The translations under genes and the position numbers were made by a program. A model generated the notes under the pieces. It saw only the letters and a list, made by a program, of their open reading frames with translations, did not search any database and was not told where the DNA came from. Positions 39,626-47,320 of a stretch of 57,365 nt of DNA are shown in pieces. This DNA comes from Nanobdellati archaeon (lineage in GTDB: Archaea; Nanobdellota; Nanobdellia; UBA10117), in assembly GCA_018304345.1 (NCBI GenBank), contig JAGVWI010000001.1, forward strand, positions 11,191-68,555, in the 5' to 3' direction. The stretch's first letter is position 1. Each line of letters starts with the position of its first letter.

Positions 39626-40936
39626 ATGCCAAAACGCAGAAAGGAAAGAGAAACTAATTCTGAAACGGACAGCTCAAAAGCAGCTAAAGCTGTATGGAGC
39701 TTTACAAAATTTCTCGGAAGGAAAACCGCAAAATTTACTAGAGATACATTTTTACTGGCAAGACCATTAGCCAAGAAAGAAAAATTTGACAGCGCTAAAG
39801 TTAAAGAGTATTTGTCAGATTCTGAATTTACAAAATTGATGTGGTTCATAAAGCAAGGCAAAGCAGAAATAAAACTAGAAAAGTTTGGCTGGAATTTTTT
39901 AATTTCCGGAAACGATTTGATGCCAAGAGTTAGATTCGTAAAGCCTGAAAAAAGAAGGTTTAATCCCGATCACGACGTTGAGCTAAAAGATCAAGTTTGG
40001 ATTGATGAGTTAGATAAGAAATTAAGAAATAAATTTTTGCAGCATACTTTTGAAGAATTTGCACCAAGAGCGTGGACAACAATTCCGCAGTTTATAGCTC
40101 CGAATTTAATAGGAATGGAAACTATAAAACAGGCAGCAGCTATGCAATTATTTTCCAAAGATGCATTACATATATTATTGATAGGAGATCCCGGCACAGG
40201 TAAGACAGATATTTTAAGAGCCTCTGCAGATATTTCTCCAATCTCTGCTTATGGTTTAGGTTCCGGAACTTCGGGTGCGGGGTTATCAGTAACAGCTTCT
40301 GGAAATCAGATTTTACCAGGACTTTTGCCTATGGCGCATAATGGTTTGTGTGCAATTGATGAATTGAATTTGATGAAGAAAGAAGATTATGCAGCAATGT
40401 ACAATGCGATGGAAAAAGGATTCGTAACTTATGATAAGGCGGGCAAGCATTACAAGTTTGATGCAATGATAAAGATATTAGCAACAGCAAATCCAAAAGG
40501 CGACAAGTTTGAGAATTACACTACGGAACAAATTAAAAAGCAATTACCTTTCGATTCAGCACTTTTGTCAAGATTTCATTTGATATTTTTTGTAAAACAA
40601 GTTTCGCTCGAAGGCTTTTCAAAAATAGCCGAAAGGATAATCAGTCAGGATAAACCGCAAATCAATAGCAGCGATATAGATTTTCTGAAACGCTATATTA
40701 GATATACTTCAGATTTAGAAATTAAACTATCAGATGACTTAGCAGAAAAAATCAAGGAATTTGTAACTGACTTGAAAGCTAAAGAAAATGAACTTCCATT
40801 TGAGGTTACTCCGAGATTAGTTGTTGGCTTAATGCGAATGGCCAAAGCTTCCGCAAGATTAGAGGCTAGAACTAAAATAGAGGCAAAAGATTTAGAAAGA
40901 GTTTTTGGAGTAGTAAGATCAGCGCTTACAATGTAA
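39626..40936 (+). CDS. MCM-like AAA+ ATPase lacking the MCM N-terminal domain
   Basis: This 436-residue protein carries the MCM AAA+ core: Walker A LLIGDPGTGKTDIL (~residues 183-196), SGTSGAGLSVTA (helix-2 insert region), Walker B LCAIDELNLMKKED (~240), a hairpin-containing MYNAMEKGFVTYDKAGKHYK, ILATANPKGDKF, and LLSRFHLIF with the arginine finger. A C-terminal lid follows (TPRLVVGLMRMAKASARLEA). The first ~150 residues are basic and contain no OB-fold/zinc domain typical of MCM, and the protein is about two-thirds of normal length. It may be a paralogue, not the replicative helicase. Confidence 0.8.
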   Translation: MPKRRKERETNSETDSSKAAKAVWSFTKFLGRKTAKFTRDTFLLARPLAKKEKFDSAKVKEYLSDSEFTKLMWFIKQGKAEIKLEKFGWNFLISGNDLMPRVRFVKPEKRRFNPDHDVELKDQVWIDELDKKLRNKFLQHTFEEFAPRAWTTIPQFIAPNLIGMETIKQAAAMQLFSKDALHILLIGDPGTGKTDILRASADISPISAYGLGSGTSGAGLSVTASGNQILPGLLPMAHNGLCAIDELNLMKKEDYAAMYNAMEKGFVTYDKAGKHYKFDAMIKILATANPKGDKFENYTTEQIKKQLPFDSALLSRFHLIFFVKQVSLEGFSKIAERIISQDKPQINSSDIDFLKRYIRYTSDLEIKLSDDLAEKIKEFVTDLKAKENELPFEVTPRLVVGLMRMAKASARLEARTKIEAKDLERVFGVVRSALTM

Positions 40937-41015
40937 CTTTTGAATTATATTATTTATTACTGGACATCGGACAACATAGCATAAGCGTATTATAAACTAA
41001 AATTTTAATTTCTAA

Positions 41016-41645
41016 ATGGAAGCAAAATTAGCAGAGTTTTTAGGTATACTTACTGGTGATGGCTATGTAACTAAATTACCCAGAACATTTCAATTCGGTA
41101 TAGTTGTGGATGCTATAAAAGATAAAGCATATCTAGAAAACTATGTTAAACCTTTAGTTGAAGAATTATTTGAAGTTAAAACTAAAATAACTTTCAGAAA
41201 TAATGCACTTAATCTAGTTTTTTGCTCAAAAAAGATAGGTGAGTATGTAATTTCTTTGGGTTTTCCAATTGGCAGAAAAGGTAATTTACCAATTGTAGAC
41301 TTTGTTTTAAAAAACGAAAAACTATGGCCCCATTTCTTGCGCGGATATTTTGATACAGATGGTTGTATATTTTGGGATAAACGTAAGATTTACAAAAAAC
41401 CATATCCAAGAATTACTTTTACAACTATTAGTGAAAATCTAGCCAGAGATTTGAAAAATTGTTTGGAAAAACTAGGATTTCCAATACGTATTGCAAAGAA
41501 GAATAGACTCACTACTTTGGCAAAGAGAGGTTATTCAATTACGTATGATATAGAGTTTTATGGTCATAAACACTTAAAAATGTGGAATAATCTCGTAGGC
41601 TCATCAAATCCAACTAAGCAATTGGGTTTGTTAGAGCCTCGGTAG
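41016..41645 (+). CDS. Free-standing LAGLIDADG homing endonuclease
   Basis: This 209-residue single-chain endonuclease has two dodecapeptide motifs: LAEFLGILTGDGYV (residues ~5-18) and FLRGYFDTDGCIF (~107-119), each with the catalytic acidic residue. A TATA-like TATTATAAAC (~40987-40996) lies 20-29 bases upstream of the ATG, so it is expressed on its own. No intein splicing blocks are present. The last three codons and the stop lie inside the tRNA-Thr gene that follows (overlap 41636-41645), linking the element physically to a tRNA 5' end. Confidence 0.9.
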   Translation: MEAKLAEFLGILTGDGYVTKLPRTFQFGIVVDAIKDKAYLENYVKPLVEELFEVKTKITFRNNALNLVFCSKKIGEYVISLGFPIGRKGNLPIVDFVLKNEKLWPHFLRGYFDTDGCIFWDKRKIYKKPYPRITFTTISENLARDLKNCLEKLGFPIRIAKKNRLTTLAKRGYSITYDIEFYGHKHLKMWNNLVGSSNPTKQLGLLEPR

Positions 41646-41709
41646 CGCAGTCCGGAAGCGCGAATCCTTGGTAAGGGTTAGGTCGCCGGTTCAAATCCGG
41701 CCCGAGGCA
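41636..41709 (+). tRNA. tRNA-Thr(GGU)
   Basis: Acceptor GCCTCGG/CCGAGGC, anticodon loop UUGGUAA (GGU) on stem AATCC/GGGTT (one G-U), T-arm CCGG-TTCAAAT-CCGG, discriminator A. No intron. Its first ten bases encode the end of the upstream endonuclease gene, and the 'TAG' of the D-arm region is that gene's stop codon. Confidence 0.93.
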
Positions 41710-41774
41710 CTTATAACAATTTTTAGATTTTCCAATAGCATCATACTTTTAAACGTATTATTTTAGTTTAGCTA

Positions 41775-42251
41775 ATGGCTGAAAAAGATAACTTACAGAA
41801 GCTCAAAGAGAACTACGAAAAACTGCGCAAGAAATATAATTTACCTGAATTTGACAAGCTGGATGATGAATTTGAGATTAGAAAAATAGATTATGATTTG
41901 AATTTAGTTAGAGAGATAAAAAGACTTGTGAGCAGCAGACTGCTTTATATTTCTGATTTACTAGACCCAATTTTAAATCCGCACGAAAGTTTGCGGAGCT
42001 CTATTGAATCAAATGCAGTTTCAGAAGATGATATTAACGAGATGGTAAGATTCTATAAAGAAATTTGGCATCTTTTACACGTAGGCGCAAATGCAAGTTT
42101 CATTTCTGATGACGAAGAGGCTAAGTACATAAATGATATAGTTGCAAGGTGGCCTAAAATCAAGGCAAAAGTCAAATATTTTAGTGATAAATTAATTATA
42201 GCTTGGTCGCAGGCTGAAAAAGATGATGCGCCGTCTCATTATACTGGTTAA
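41775..42251 (+). CDS. Hypothetical helical protein
   Basis: This 158-residue charged helical protein (LQKLKENYEKLRKKYNLPEF... RLVSSRLLYISDLLDPILNP... EIWHLLHVGANASFISDDEE) has no cysteines, signal peptide or membrane segment. It is the sort of short soluble protein common and conserved in DPANN genomes, but I cannot name a family. It has its own AT-rich promoter region and lies between tRNA-Thr and a surface-protein gene. Confidence 0.6.
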   Translation: MAEKDNLQKLKENYEKLRKKYNLPEFDKLDDEFEIRKIDYDLNLVREIKRLVSSRLLYISDLLDPILNPHESLRSSIESNAVSEDDINEMVRFYKEIWHLLHVGANASFISDDEEAKYINDIVARWPKIKAKVKYFSDKLIIAWSQAEKDDAPSHYTG

Positions 42252-42318
42252 TTTATTTACGACTGAATATACTTAATAATAAAGATACCTTTATATACTA
42301 AAATCAGTAGTTTTTGTT

Positions 42319-43749
42319 ATGAGGCCACGGAGATTTGCATTGGTTATTCCTTTGCTTTTAGCTATAGCTCTGATACTCCCCGTAGCAGAGGCTGCAAATA
42401 TTGATATTATTAGTCAGGATGTTAATACAGTTGAGTGGGATGGCACAGCAAACTACAAAGTGACTGTAAAAAATAATGATATTATGCCTCACACTTTGAG
42501 AATACGGGCCGCATCATTAGCGTGGGGCGATGTGGTTTTTGACGAAAATATGCTTTATTTGGGAACTGGTTCACAAAAAACTGTAAATGCAAAAGTTACT
42601 CCGCCAAAAGATGTCAGAATTGGTATATACGATATTCAAGTTATAGCGATTGACGAATATGATACAAGCGTAAGGGGAGTCGGTTTCTTGCGTTTAATAG
42701 CTAATTCAGAATTACCTCACATTGATGCAAATTTCATAACTGGCTCTGCAATTGATCCAGGACCAACCGATATAAATTTAATAGTTAAGAACACTGGTGC
42801 ACTTGGACAAGTAGATTTAACAGGAACATTTTCAACGCCATTTTCTGAATCGCGCTCTTTTGATATCGGCGCTCTTGATATAGAAGATGCTAAAATTTTG
42901 TGGCAGGGAATTTTAGATGTACCATATAATACCAAACCAGATATTTACCCATTCACTTTTACAATTTTCCAAGATGGAGAAGAAGTTAGTAGGACAATAA
43001 AATATGTAAATGTTTTAGAGAAAGAAACGGTGCGGGCAGACGATTCAATTAGGAAAAACTTTTTACAGCAAAAACATATTGTTACGTTAACAAACGTTGG
43101 TAATACGAATGCAGAGAATTCGTATGAGATTCAGATGTCAACTCTTGACAGAATTTTTACAACTAGCAAGCCTGTCGCAGAAACTTCAAACTTACAAGTA
43201 GGACAGCAGTTATCTTGGGATTATGAATTAGCGCAAGGTGAAACTACCACCATAACTTATTTGATTTCATATATTCCAATTTTAGAAATTGCACTTTCAA
43301 TAGTATTATTATTTTATATCGTAGCTTGGTATTACAGGCAGGATGTTGGAATAGTTAAAGAAATAGAGTCGCACGGTAACTCATTGAAAGTTAAATTGAC
43401 TGCAAGAGGAAGCTCACGAAATATGTTAAAATCAGTTATACTGGAAGATTATGTACCAACGCCTCTGAAATTGCAGGATAACTTCGGATCTGTCCACCCA
43501 ACGGCCGTAAAGAAAGAAAGCGGTAAAGTACGAGTTGTTTGGAGAATAGACAATTTGTATCCGGGCGACGAAAAGGTTTTCACTTACACTATGAAATCAT
43601 CTCTTGGCTTGATCGGAGATGTGTTATTACCTGCGGCAAAGGCGAAGGCGCTAGTTGGCGGAGAATCAAAAGTGTTCTACTCTAACAGAGTTGCAATGAA
43701 AGGCAAGATTGACGTAAGCGAAATAGAAGAAGAAAAACCAGAGAGCTAA
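42319..43749 (+). CDS. Secreted/membrane protein with Ig-like (CARDB-like) domains
   Basis: This 476-residue protein has a cleavable-looking signal peptide (FALVIPLLLAIALILPVAEA, with cleavage after AEA). Two or three beta-sandwich domains resembling CARDB/NEW3-type Ig folds follow (ANYKVTVKNNDIMPHTLRIR; INLIVKNTGALGQVDLTG; KHIVTLTNVGNTNAENSYEI). A membrane helix at ~residues 318-340 (IPILEIALSIVLLFYIVAWY) leads into a ~130-residue cytosolic domain containing another strand-rich segment. It probably sits in the envelope as a structural or adhesion component. It is followed seven bases later by a cysteine-rich secreted protein. Confidence 0.7.
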   Translation: MRPRRFALVIPLLLAIALILPVAEAANIDIISQDVNTVEWDGTANYKVTVKNNDIMPHTLRIRAASLAWGDVVFDENMLYLGTGSQKTVNAKVTPPKDVRIGIYDIQVIAIDEYDTSVRGVGFLRLIANSELPHIDANFITGSAIDPGPTDINLIVKNTGALGQVDLTGTFSTPFSESRSFDIGALDIEDAKILWQGILDVPYNTKPDIYPFTFTIFQDGEEVSRTIKYVNVLEKETVRADDSIRKNFLQQKHIVTLTNVGNTNAENSYEIQMSTLDRIFTTSKPVAETSNLQVGQQLSWDYELAQGETTTITYLISYIPILEIALSIVLLFYIVAWYYRQDVGIVKEIESHGNSLKVKLTARGSSRNMLKSVILEDYVPTPLKLQDNFGSVHPTAVKKESGKVRVVWRIDNLYPGDEKVFTYTMKSSLGLIGDVLLPAAKAKALVGGESKVFYSNRVAMKGKIDVSEIEEEKPES

Positions 43750-43756
43750 AATTATA

Positions 43757-44080
43757 ATGTCAAATAACTTTAACGTAACGACAACCGCGTTGGCTATTGC
43801 ATTAGGCGTAATCGCCTTAAGCATTGTTGCTTCACAGACCGGCTTCGCAGTTACAAAAGAACCAGCACAAATAGAGTTCTGCAGTGACGGTGATCTTGGT
43901 TTAGATGCCATACATACTGCAAGTGTATGTGACGACGCTAATGGACTTCACAGAGATGCCTGTGGAAGCGGCAATACCATAATAGAGGGTACGTGCGCAG
44001 GCACAAGCATTTGTGCTTTTGAAGCTATATCGTGTCCTATTGGCGAAGTATGTGCAAACGGCAAGTGCAACGCTGTATAA
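43757..44080 (+). CDS. Small secreted cysteine-rich protein
   Basis: This 107-residue protein has a signal or anchor helix (TTTALAIALGVIALSIVASQ, then TGFAVTKEP) followed by a domain with eight cysteines (EFCSDGD, SVCDDA, DACGSG, GTCAGTSIC, ISCPIGEVCANGKC). 'C..G..C.NGKC' resembles small disulfide-rich modules found in archaeal surface proteins. It starts eight bases after the larger surface gene, probably in one operon. Disulfide bonding outside the membrane is inferred. Confidence 0.65.
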   Translation: MSNNFNVTTTALAIALGVIALSIVASQTGFAVTKEPAQIEFCSDGDLGLDAIHTASVCDDANGLHRDACGSGNTIIEGTCAGTSICAFEAISCPIGEVCANGKCNAV

Positions 44081-44147
44081 ATATTTCTTTTTTTATTTTT
44101 ATATTAATTCTAAAACTTTATAAGAGCAAATTATACCAATAATCTAT

Positions 44148-44249
44148 CCCGCTCTAACTCAACGGTAGAGTGCGCGACTGTAGTTTGTTTGCCGGCACGC
44201 CGGCTAAATAGATATCGCGAAGTTCCTAGTTCGAATCTGGGGAGCGGGA
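44148..44249 (+). tRNA. tRNA-Tyr(GUA) with a 30-base intron
   Basis: Acceptor CCCGCTC/GAGCGGG, anticodon stem CGCGA/TCGCG with loop C-U-GUA-G-[intron]-A, T-arm CCTAG-TTCGAAT-CTGGG, discriminator A at 44249. The intron (44184-44213) is at 37/38 and contains the hairpin GCCGG-CACG-CCGGC. The 3' 24 bases overlap, in antisense, the end of the minus-strand proteasome-like gene. Confidence 0.93.
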
Positions 44250-44993
44250 CTCTTCTTTATCTTTCTTGTATTTACTCAATATATTTTCAAACGCAGCGGA
44301 TTCTGCATCTGCCAGAGCTTTTTTGATTTGTTTACCGTAATTAAAAACACCATCTTTAGTTATTACAGTTATATCTATTGGACCGCCAGAATATAAATCT
44401 ACATCAATTTTTTTCATTCCTTCATATGCTACTTTTAATGCAGTTTCCAAATCAATTCTGTCAGAGCTTCCAACGTCTTCACCTCTTATTTTTTCTAATA
44501 TAGTATTATATATAGGATTTTCAATGCCATCATCAGTACTTTTAACGATTAACGATACTTCGTTATTAAGATCTTGCGTAGTACGAAGGTTTCCATACGA
44601 ATCTATAAAATATAATTCTATTTTTGGTTTGTTTGTTCCAAATAAAAATTGCAAAGTGCCACTTTCACCATCACCATCGGCCAGCATATATTCGGCATTT
44701 AATGTATCAATTTCTATAAAACGTTCTTTTTTTATTGCTTCAAGAATAATTTTTTCTACATCTTTTTCTGTTGTATCCTTATATCTTTTTGGAGATGTAA
44801 GTTTGTTGTAAAATTTTCTTGAGCCATCCCAATATGTGCCCATAGAACTTAGCGCCCAAAATTCGCCAATAGCTGTCTTGTAAAAAGGTGTTCTTCCTTT
44901 GCTTTCATCGTTTCCAAATATGACTTGTGTATCTGTAACTAATACTACTGCCTCTTCGCCACTATTTGTTTTTATACCTAATAGCGTAGTCAT
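44226..44993 (-). CDS. Divergent proteasome-beta-like Ntn-hydrolase
   Basis: This 255-residue protein resembles proteasome beta subunits but is clearly distinct from psmB. After the initiator Met it begins T-TLLGIKTNSGEEAVVLVTDT, with Thr positioned as a nucleophile with no propeptide and Asp as in the 'D17' position. RTPFYKTAIGEFWALSSMGT parallels the Lys33 strand and following turn, and LYSGGPIDITVITKDGVFNY matches the C-terminal beta hairpin. A ~20-residue helical tail follows. Peptidase or ligase activity is inferred. Its last codons overlap tRNA-Tyr in antisense. Confidence 0.7.
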   Translation of the reverse strand: MTTLLGIKTNSGEEAVVLVTDTQVIFGNDESKGRTPFYKTAIGEFWALSSMGTYWDGSRKFYNKLTSPKRYKDTTEKDVEKIILEAIKKERFIEIDTLNAEYMLADGDGESGTLQFLFGTNKPKIELYFIDSYGNLRTTQDLNNEVSLIVKSTDDGIENPIYNTILEKIRGEDVGSSDRIDLETALKVAYEGMKKIDVDLYSGGPIDITVITKDGVFNYGKQIKKALADAESAAFENILSKYKKDKEESRSPDSN

Positions 44994-45036
44994 AGTAAAA
45001 ACCCGAAGGCAAGCGATAAAAAGCTAATCATAACGT

Positions 45037-45046
45037 TTTTAAACAA
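45037..45046. promoter_or_regulatory. TATA-like box upstream of tRNA-Asp, near the divergent proteasome-like gene
   Basis: CGTTTTTAAA near 45037-45046 lies about 25-30 bases before the tRNA-Asp 5' end. A separate TTTTTATCG on the minus strand (~45022-45030) suits the proteasome-like gene. The two promoters therefore sit back to back in 74 bases. Confidence 0.4.
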
Positions 45047-45067
45047 ATTCTAATTGTTATTGTGTAT

Positions 45068-45142
45068 GCTCGTGTAGTCTAGTTTGGTCCAGGATACAAG
45101 CTTGTCACGCTTGAGACGCGGGTTCAAATCCCGCCGCGGGCG
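45068..45142 (+). tRNA. tRNA-Asp(GUC)
   Basis: Acceptor GCTCGTG/CGCGGGC (two G-U pairs), anticodon loop UUGUCAC (GUC) on stem CAAGC/GCTTG, T-arm GCGGG-TTCAAAT-CCCGC, discriminator G. No intron. The next gene starts seven bases later with no room for a promoter, so tRNA and mRNA are probably cotranscribed. Confidence 0.94.
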
Positions 45143-45149
45143 CTTAATT

Positions 45150-45470
45150 ATGGCTGAAAGAATTGAACTTAAAGAGAAAGTGTTAGATGTTCCAAAAAGA
45201 GCAGAAATATTCAGTTACATTTATAGGCATCCAGGTGTAAGGCGAAAAGAACTTGAAAACAAACTCGGTATAGTGTATGAGACTGTAAAATTGCATTTGA
45301 GAGTTTTAGAGAAGTATGACTATATTACTTCGTTTAAGCATAACGGAAATCAATATTTCCTTTATACACACCACAGAGCCCGTATGCGAAAAATGATTCT
45401 AGGGCCAACGTCAGACGATTTAGAAACAACTCTAAAGAGCACCGTTGGTAATAATTATGCAGAAGCATAA
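45150..45470 (+). CDS. Winged helix-turn-helix DNA-binding protein
   Basis: This 106-residue protein contains an ArsR-like winged helix: RAEIFSYIYRHPGVRRKELE (helices 1-2), NKLGIVYETVKLHLRVLEKY (recognition helix) and the wing YITSFKHNGNQYFLY. ATG 45150 is the first start after tRNA-Asp; an upstream frame would run through the tRNA and is rejected. Gene order before the RNA polymerase operon suggests a role in transcription control, possibly of the operon itself, but no target is known. Confidence 0.75.
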   Translation: MAERIELKEKVLDVPKRAEIFSYIYRHPGVRRKELENKLGIVYETVKLHLRVLEKYDYITSFKHNGNQYFLYTHHRARMRKMILGPTSDDLETTLKSTVGNNYAEA

Positions 45471-45471
45471 G

Positions 45472-45588
45472 TTTATATAGGGATAACTTACGAATTTCAC
45501 ATAGCCTTCCCCGTTCCAGTTGACTGCGACACCGAGGGTAAATCGCGAGCAGAACGCGACACATTCGTGGCTGAATGTAATCCCTAAC
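45472..45588 (+). promoter_or_regulatory. Promoter and structured RNA leader of the RNA polymerase operon
   Basis: TTTATATA (45472-45479) is a good TATA box directly after the wHTH stop; transcription from about 45500 leaves a leader of ~90 bases that is clearly richer in GC than its surroundings. Stems: CCCCG (45509-45513) with CG-A-GGG (45533-45538, bulged A); TCGCG (45543-45547)/CGCGA (45555-45559) with loop AGCAGAA; ACATTC (45561-45566)/GAATGT (45573-45578) with loop GTGGCT. If longer transcripts read through from upstream, AGGGAT (45479-45484)/ATCCCT (45580-45585) would close the whole fold. A riboswitch-like or protein-binding leader is inferred. Confidence 0.55.
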
Positions 45589-45828
45589 ATGGTAGCTGCT
45601 GAAAAGAAATTTGATAGTACTAAACATATTCTTGTACCAAAACATATAATTCTTTCAGAAGAAGAAACACAAAAACTTCTTTCTCGTTACAACATTTCAA
45701 AAGTTCAATTGCCTATTATTGCTGCAAATGATCCAGCCATAAAAGCTATGGAACTTCAAAGAGGCGTTGTAGTAAAAGTTGAACGATCAGATGCCCATAA
45801 AACAACTTACTACAGGTTGGTTGACTAA
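45589..45828 (+). CDS. rpoH: RNA polymerase subunit H (RPB5 C-terminal-like)
   Basis: This 79-residue subunit of archaeal RNA polymerase has the RPB5 C-terminal fold: ILVPKHIILSEEETQKLLSR, YNISKVQLPIIAANDPAIKA and the final VVKVERSDAHKTTYYRLV. ATG 45589 gives the standard length; the upstream in-frame region is the structured leader. One base separates it from rpoB''. It is the first gene of the H-B''-B'-A'-A'' operon. Confidence 0.93.
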   Translation: MVAAEKKFDSTKHILVPKHIILSEEETQKLLSRYNISKVQLPIIAANDPAIKAMELQRGVVVKVERSDAHKTTYYRLVD

Positions 45829-45829
45829 T

Positions 45830-47320
45830 ATGGCTAGTGATAAGATAGAGATAATTAACAGATATTTTGAGGAAAATAATTTCGTGCAGTCAAACATAGA
45901 ATCTTTTGATGGTTTTGTAGATTGGAGACTGCAAAAACTTGTTGATGAAATAAAAGAAGCAGTACCGGCTGTTATTCCGCCAGAGGCAGAAGAAGTAAAA
46001 TTTGTTTTTGGAAATGTAAGAGTGGAAAAACCAAGCATCGTTGAGGCTGACGGCGCAAAAAGAAATATTGCTCCAACAGAAGCGCGTATGAGAGATTTAA
46101 CTTACGCCGCAACAGTTTATCTTGAAGTTTCTCTATTAATAGATGGAAAAGAAAGAGAAAGACAGGAAGTTAAGATTTTAGACCTTCCAATTATGCTAAA
46201 GTCAAAGTATTGTTATTTACACGGCTTAAGCAGAGAAGAATTAATCAATATCGGAGAAGACCCATATGACTCTGGCGGTTATTTTATAATTAATGGAACT
46301 GAGAGAGCTCTTGTTCTATTGGAAGATTTAGCATCAAATCAAATTTTTGTAGATTCAGAAGAATCTGGACCAATAACACACATAGCAAGAGTATTTTCAG
46401 CAAGCACACTTTACAAAATTCCTCATTTAGTTGAGAGAGGAAAAGATGGAATATTTTTGATAAGCTTCGCAAGCAACAAAAAAATTCCCGCAACAGTAAT
46501 GTTCAAATCTCTGGGCTACACCAAAGATTCTGATATTCCGGGATTGATTGGAACAGATGACGAAGATGTTATGATTAACATAATTAACGGTTCTGATATC
46601 AAGACTCAAGAAGAAGCACAGGAAGTAATTGCAAAAGAAATGGCAATGCTGATTCCACGGGAGCAGAAATTGCAAAAAGTACAATATATCTTGGATAATT
46701 TATTTTTACCTCACATAAGTATGAAACCGCAGGACAGAGCACGAAAAGCAGTGTTCCTGGGCAGAATGATAAAGAAACTTTTACTATTGAAACAAGGAAA
46801 GATACAGCCAGACGACAAAGACCACTATATGAATAAGAGAGTAAGAATGGCTGGTGATTTGCTGGAAGATTTGTTCAGAGCAAATTTGAAAGTATTAGTT
46901 GGAGATATGCTTTACATTTTCCAAAGAGGAGTAAGGCGCGGAAAGATTTTGACTATTCCATCTATCGTAAGAATGAAATTACCAACACAGAGAATAAAGA
47001 GTGCATTAGCAACTGGAAATTGGACAGGCAATAGACAAGGAGTAAGTCAGAGATTAGACCGAGAAAATGCTCTCGCAACTTTGTCGCATTTACAAAGAGT
47101 TTCAAGTTTACTAGAAGCTACAAGAGAATCTTTTGAAGCAAGACAATTGCATCCAACTCATTGGGGAAGATTATGTCCGCTTGAATCACCAGAAGGAAAG
47201 CAAATCGGTTTAAGAAAAAATCTTGCTTTGTTAGCAACTATAACACCTGAATTGAAAGAAGAGATGGTAACAGATAACTTCCAAACTCTTCAGCATTTAG
47301 GATTGAGGAGGATTGAATAA
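45830..47320 (+). CDS. rpoB2: RNA polymerase subunit B'' (N-terminal half of RPB2)
   Basis: This 496-residue protein is the N-terminal part of the second-largest subunit, split as in many euryarchaea and DPANN. It contains the lobe and protrusion regions, with DPYDSGGYFIINGTERALVL, the fork-loop area (GNWTGNRQGVSQRLDRENAL) and HPTHWGRLCPLESPEGKQIG at its C-terminus. ATG 45830 is used; a start at 45779 would overlap rpoH. Its stop and the rpoB' ATG overlap by one base (TAATG). Confidence 0.95.
   Translation: MASDKIEIINRYFEENNFVQSNIESFDGFVDWRLQKLVDEIKEAVPAVIPPEAEEVKFVFGNVRVEKPSIVEADGAKRNIAPTEARMRDLTYAATVYLEVSLLIDGKERERQEVKILDLPIMLKSKYCYLHGLSREELINIGEDPYDSGGYFIINGTERALVLLEDLASNQIFVDSEESGPITHIARVFSASTLYKIPHLVERGKDGIFLISFASNKKIPATVMFKSLGYTKDSDIPGLIGTDDEDVMINIINGSDIKTQEEAQEVIAKEMAMLIPREQKLQKVQYILDNLFLPHISMKPQDRARKAVFLGRMIKKLLLLKQGKIQPDDKDHYMNKRVRMAGDLLEDLFRANLKVLVGDMLYIFQRGVRRGKILTIPSIVRMKLPTQRIKSALATGNWTGNRQGVSQRLDRENALATLSHLQRVSSLLEATRESFEARQLHPTHWGRLCPLESPEGKQIGLRKNLALLATITPELKEEMVTDNFQTLQHLGLRRIE

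Noticed and set aside
41016-41645. Intein or intron-encoded status of the LAGLIDADG ORF
   Set aside because: No intein splicing blocks and no split host gene around it; tRNA-Thr is intact and intronless.
45084-45149. N-terminal extension of the wHTH protein through tRNA-Asp
   Set aside because: The extension would be translated from the tRNA gene; ATG 45150 gives a normal wHTH start.
45479-45585. Closing stem AGGGAT/ATCCCT as a fixed part of the rpoH leader
   Set aside because: Its 5' half overlaps the TATA region, so it would exist only in read-through transcripts; not counted as established.
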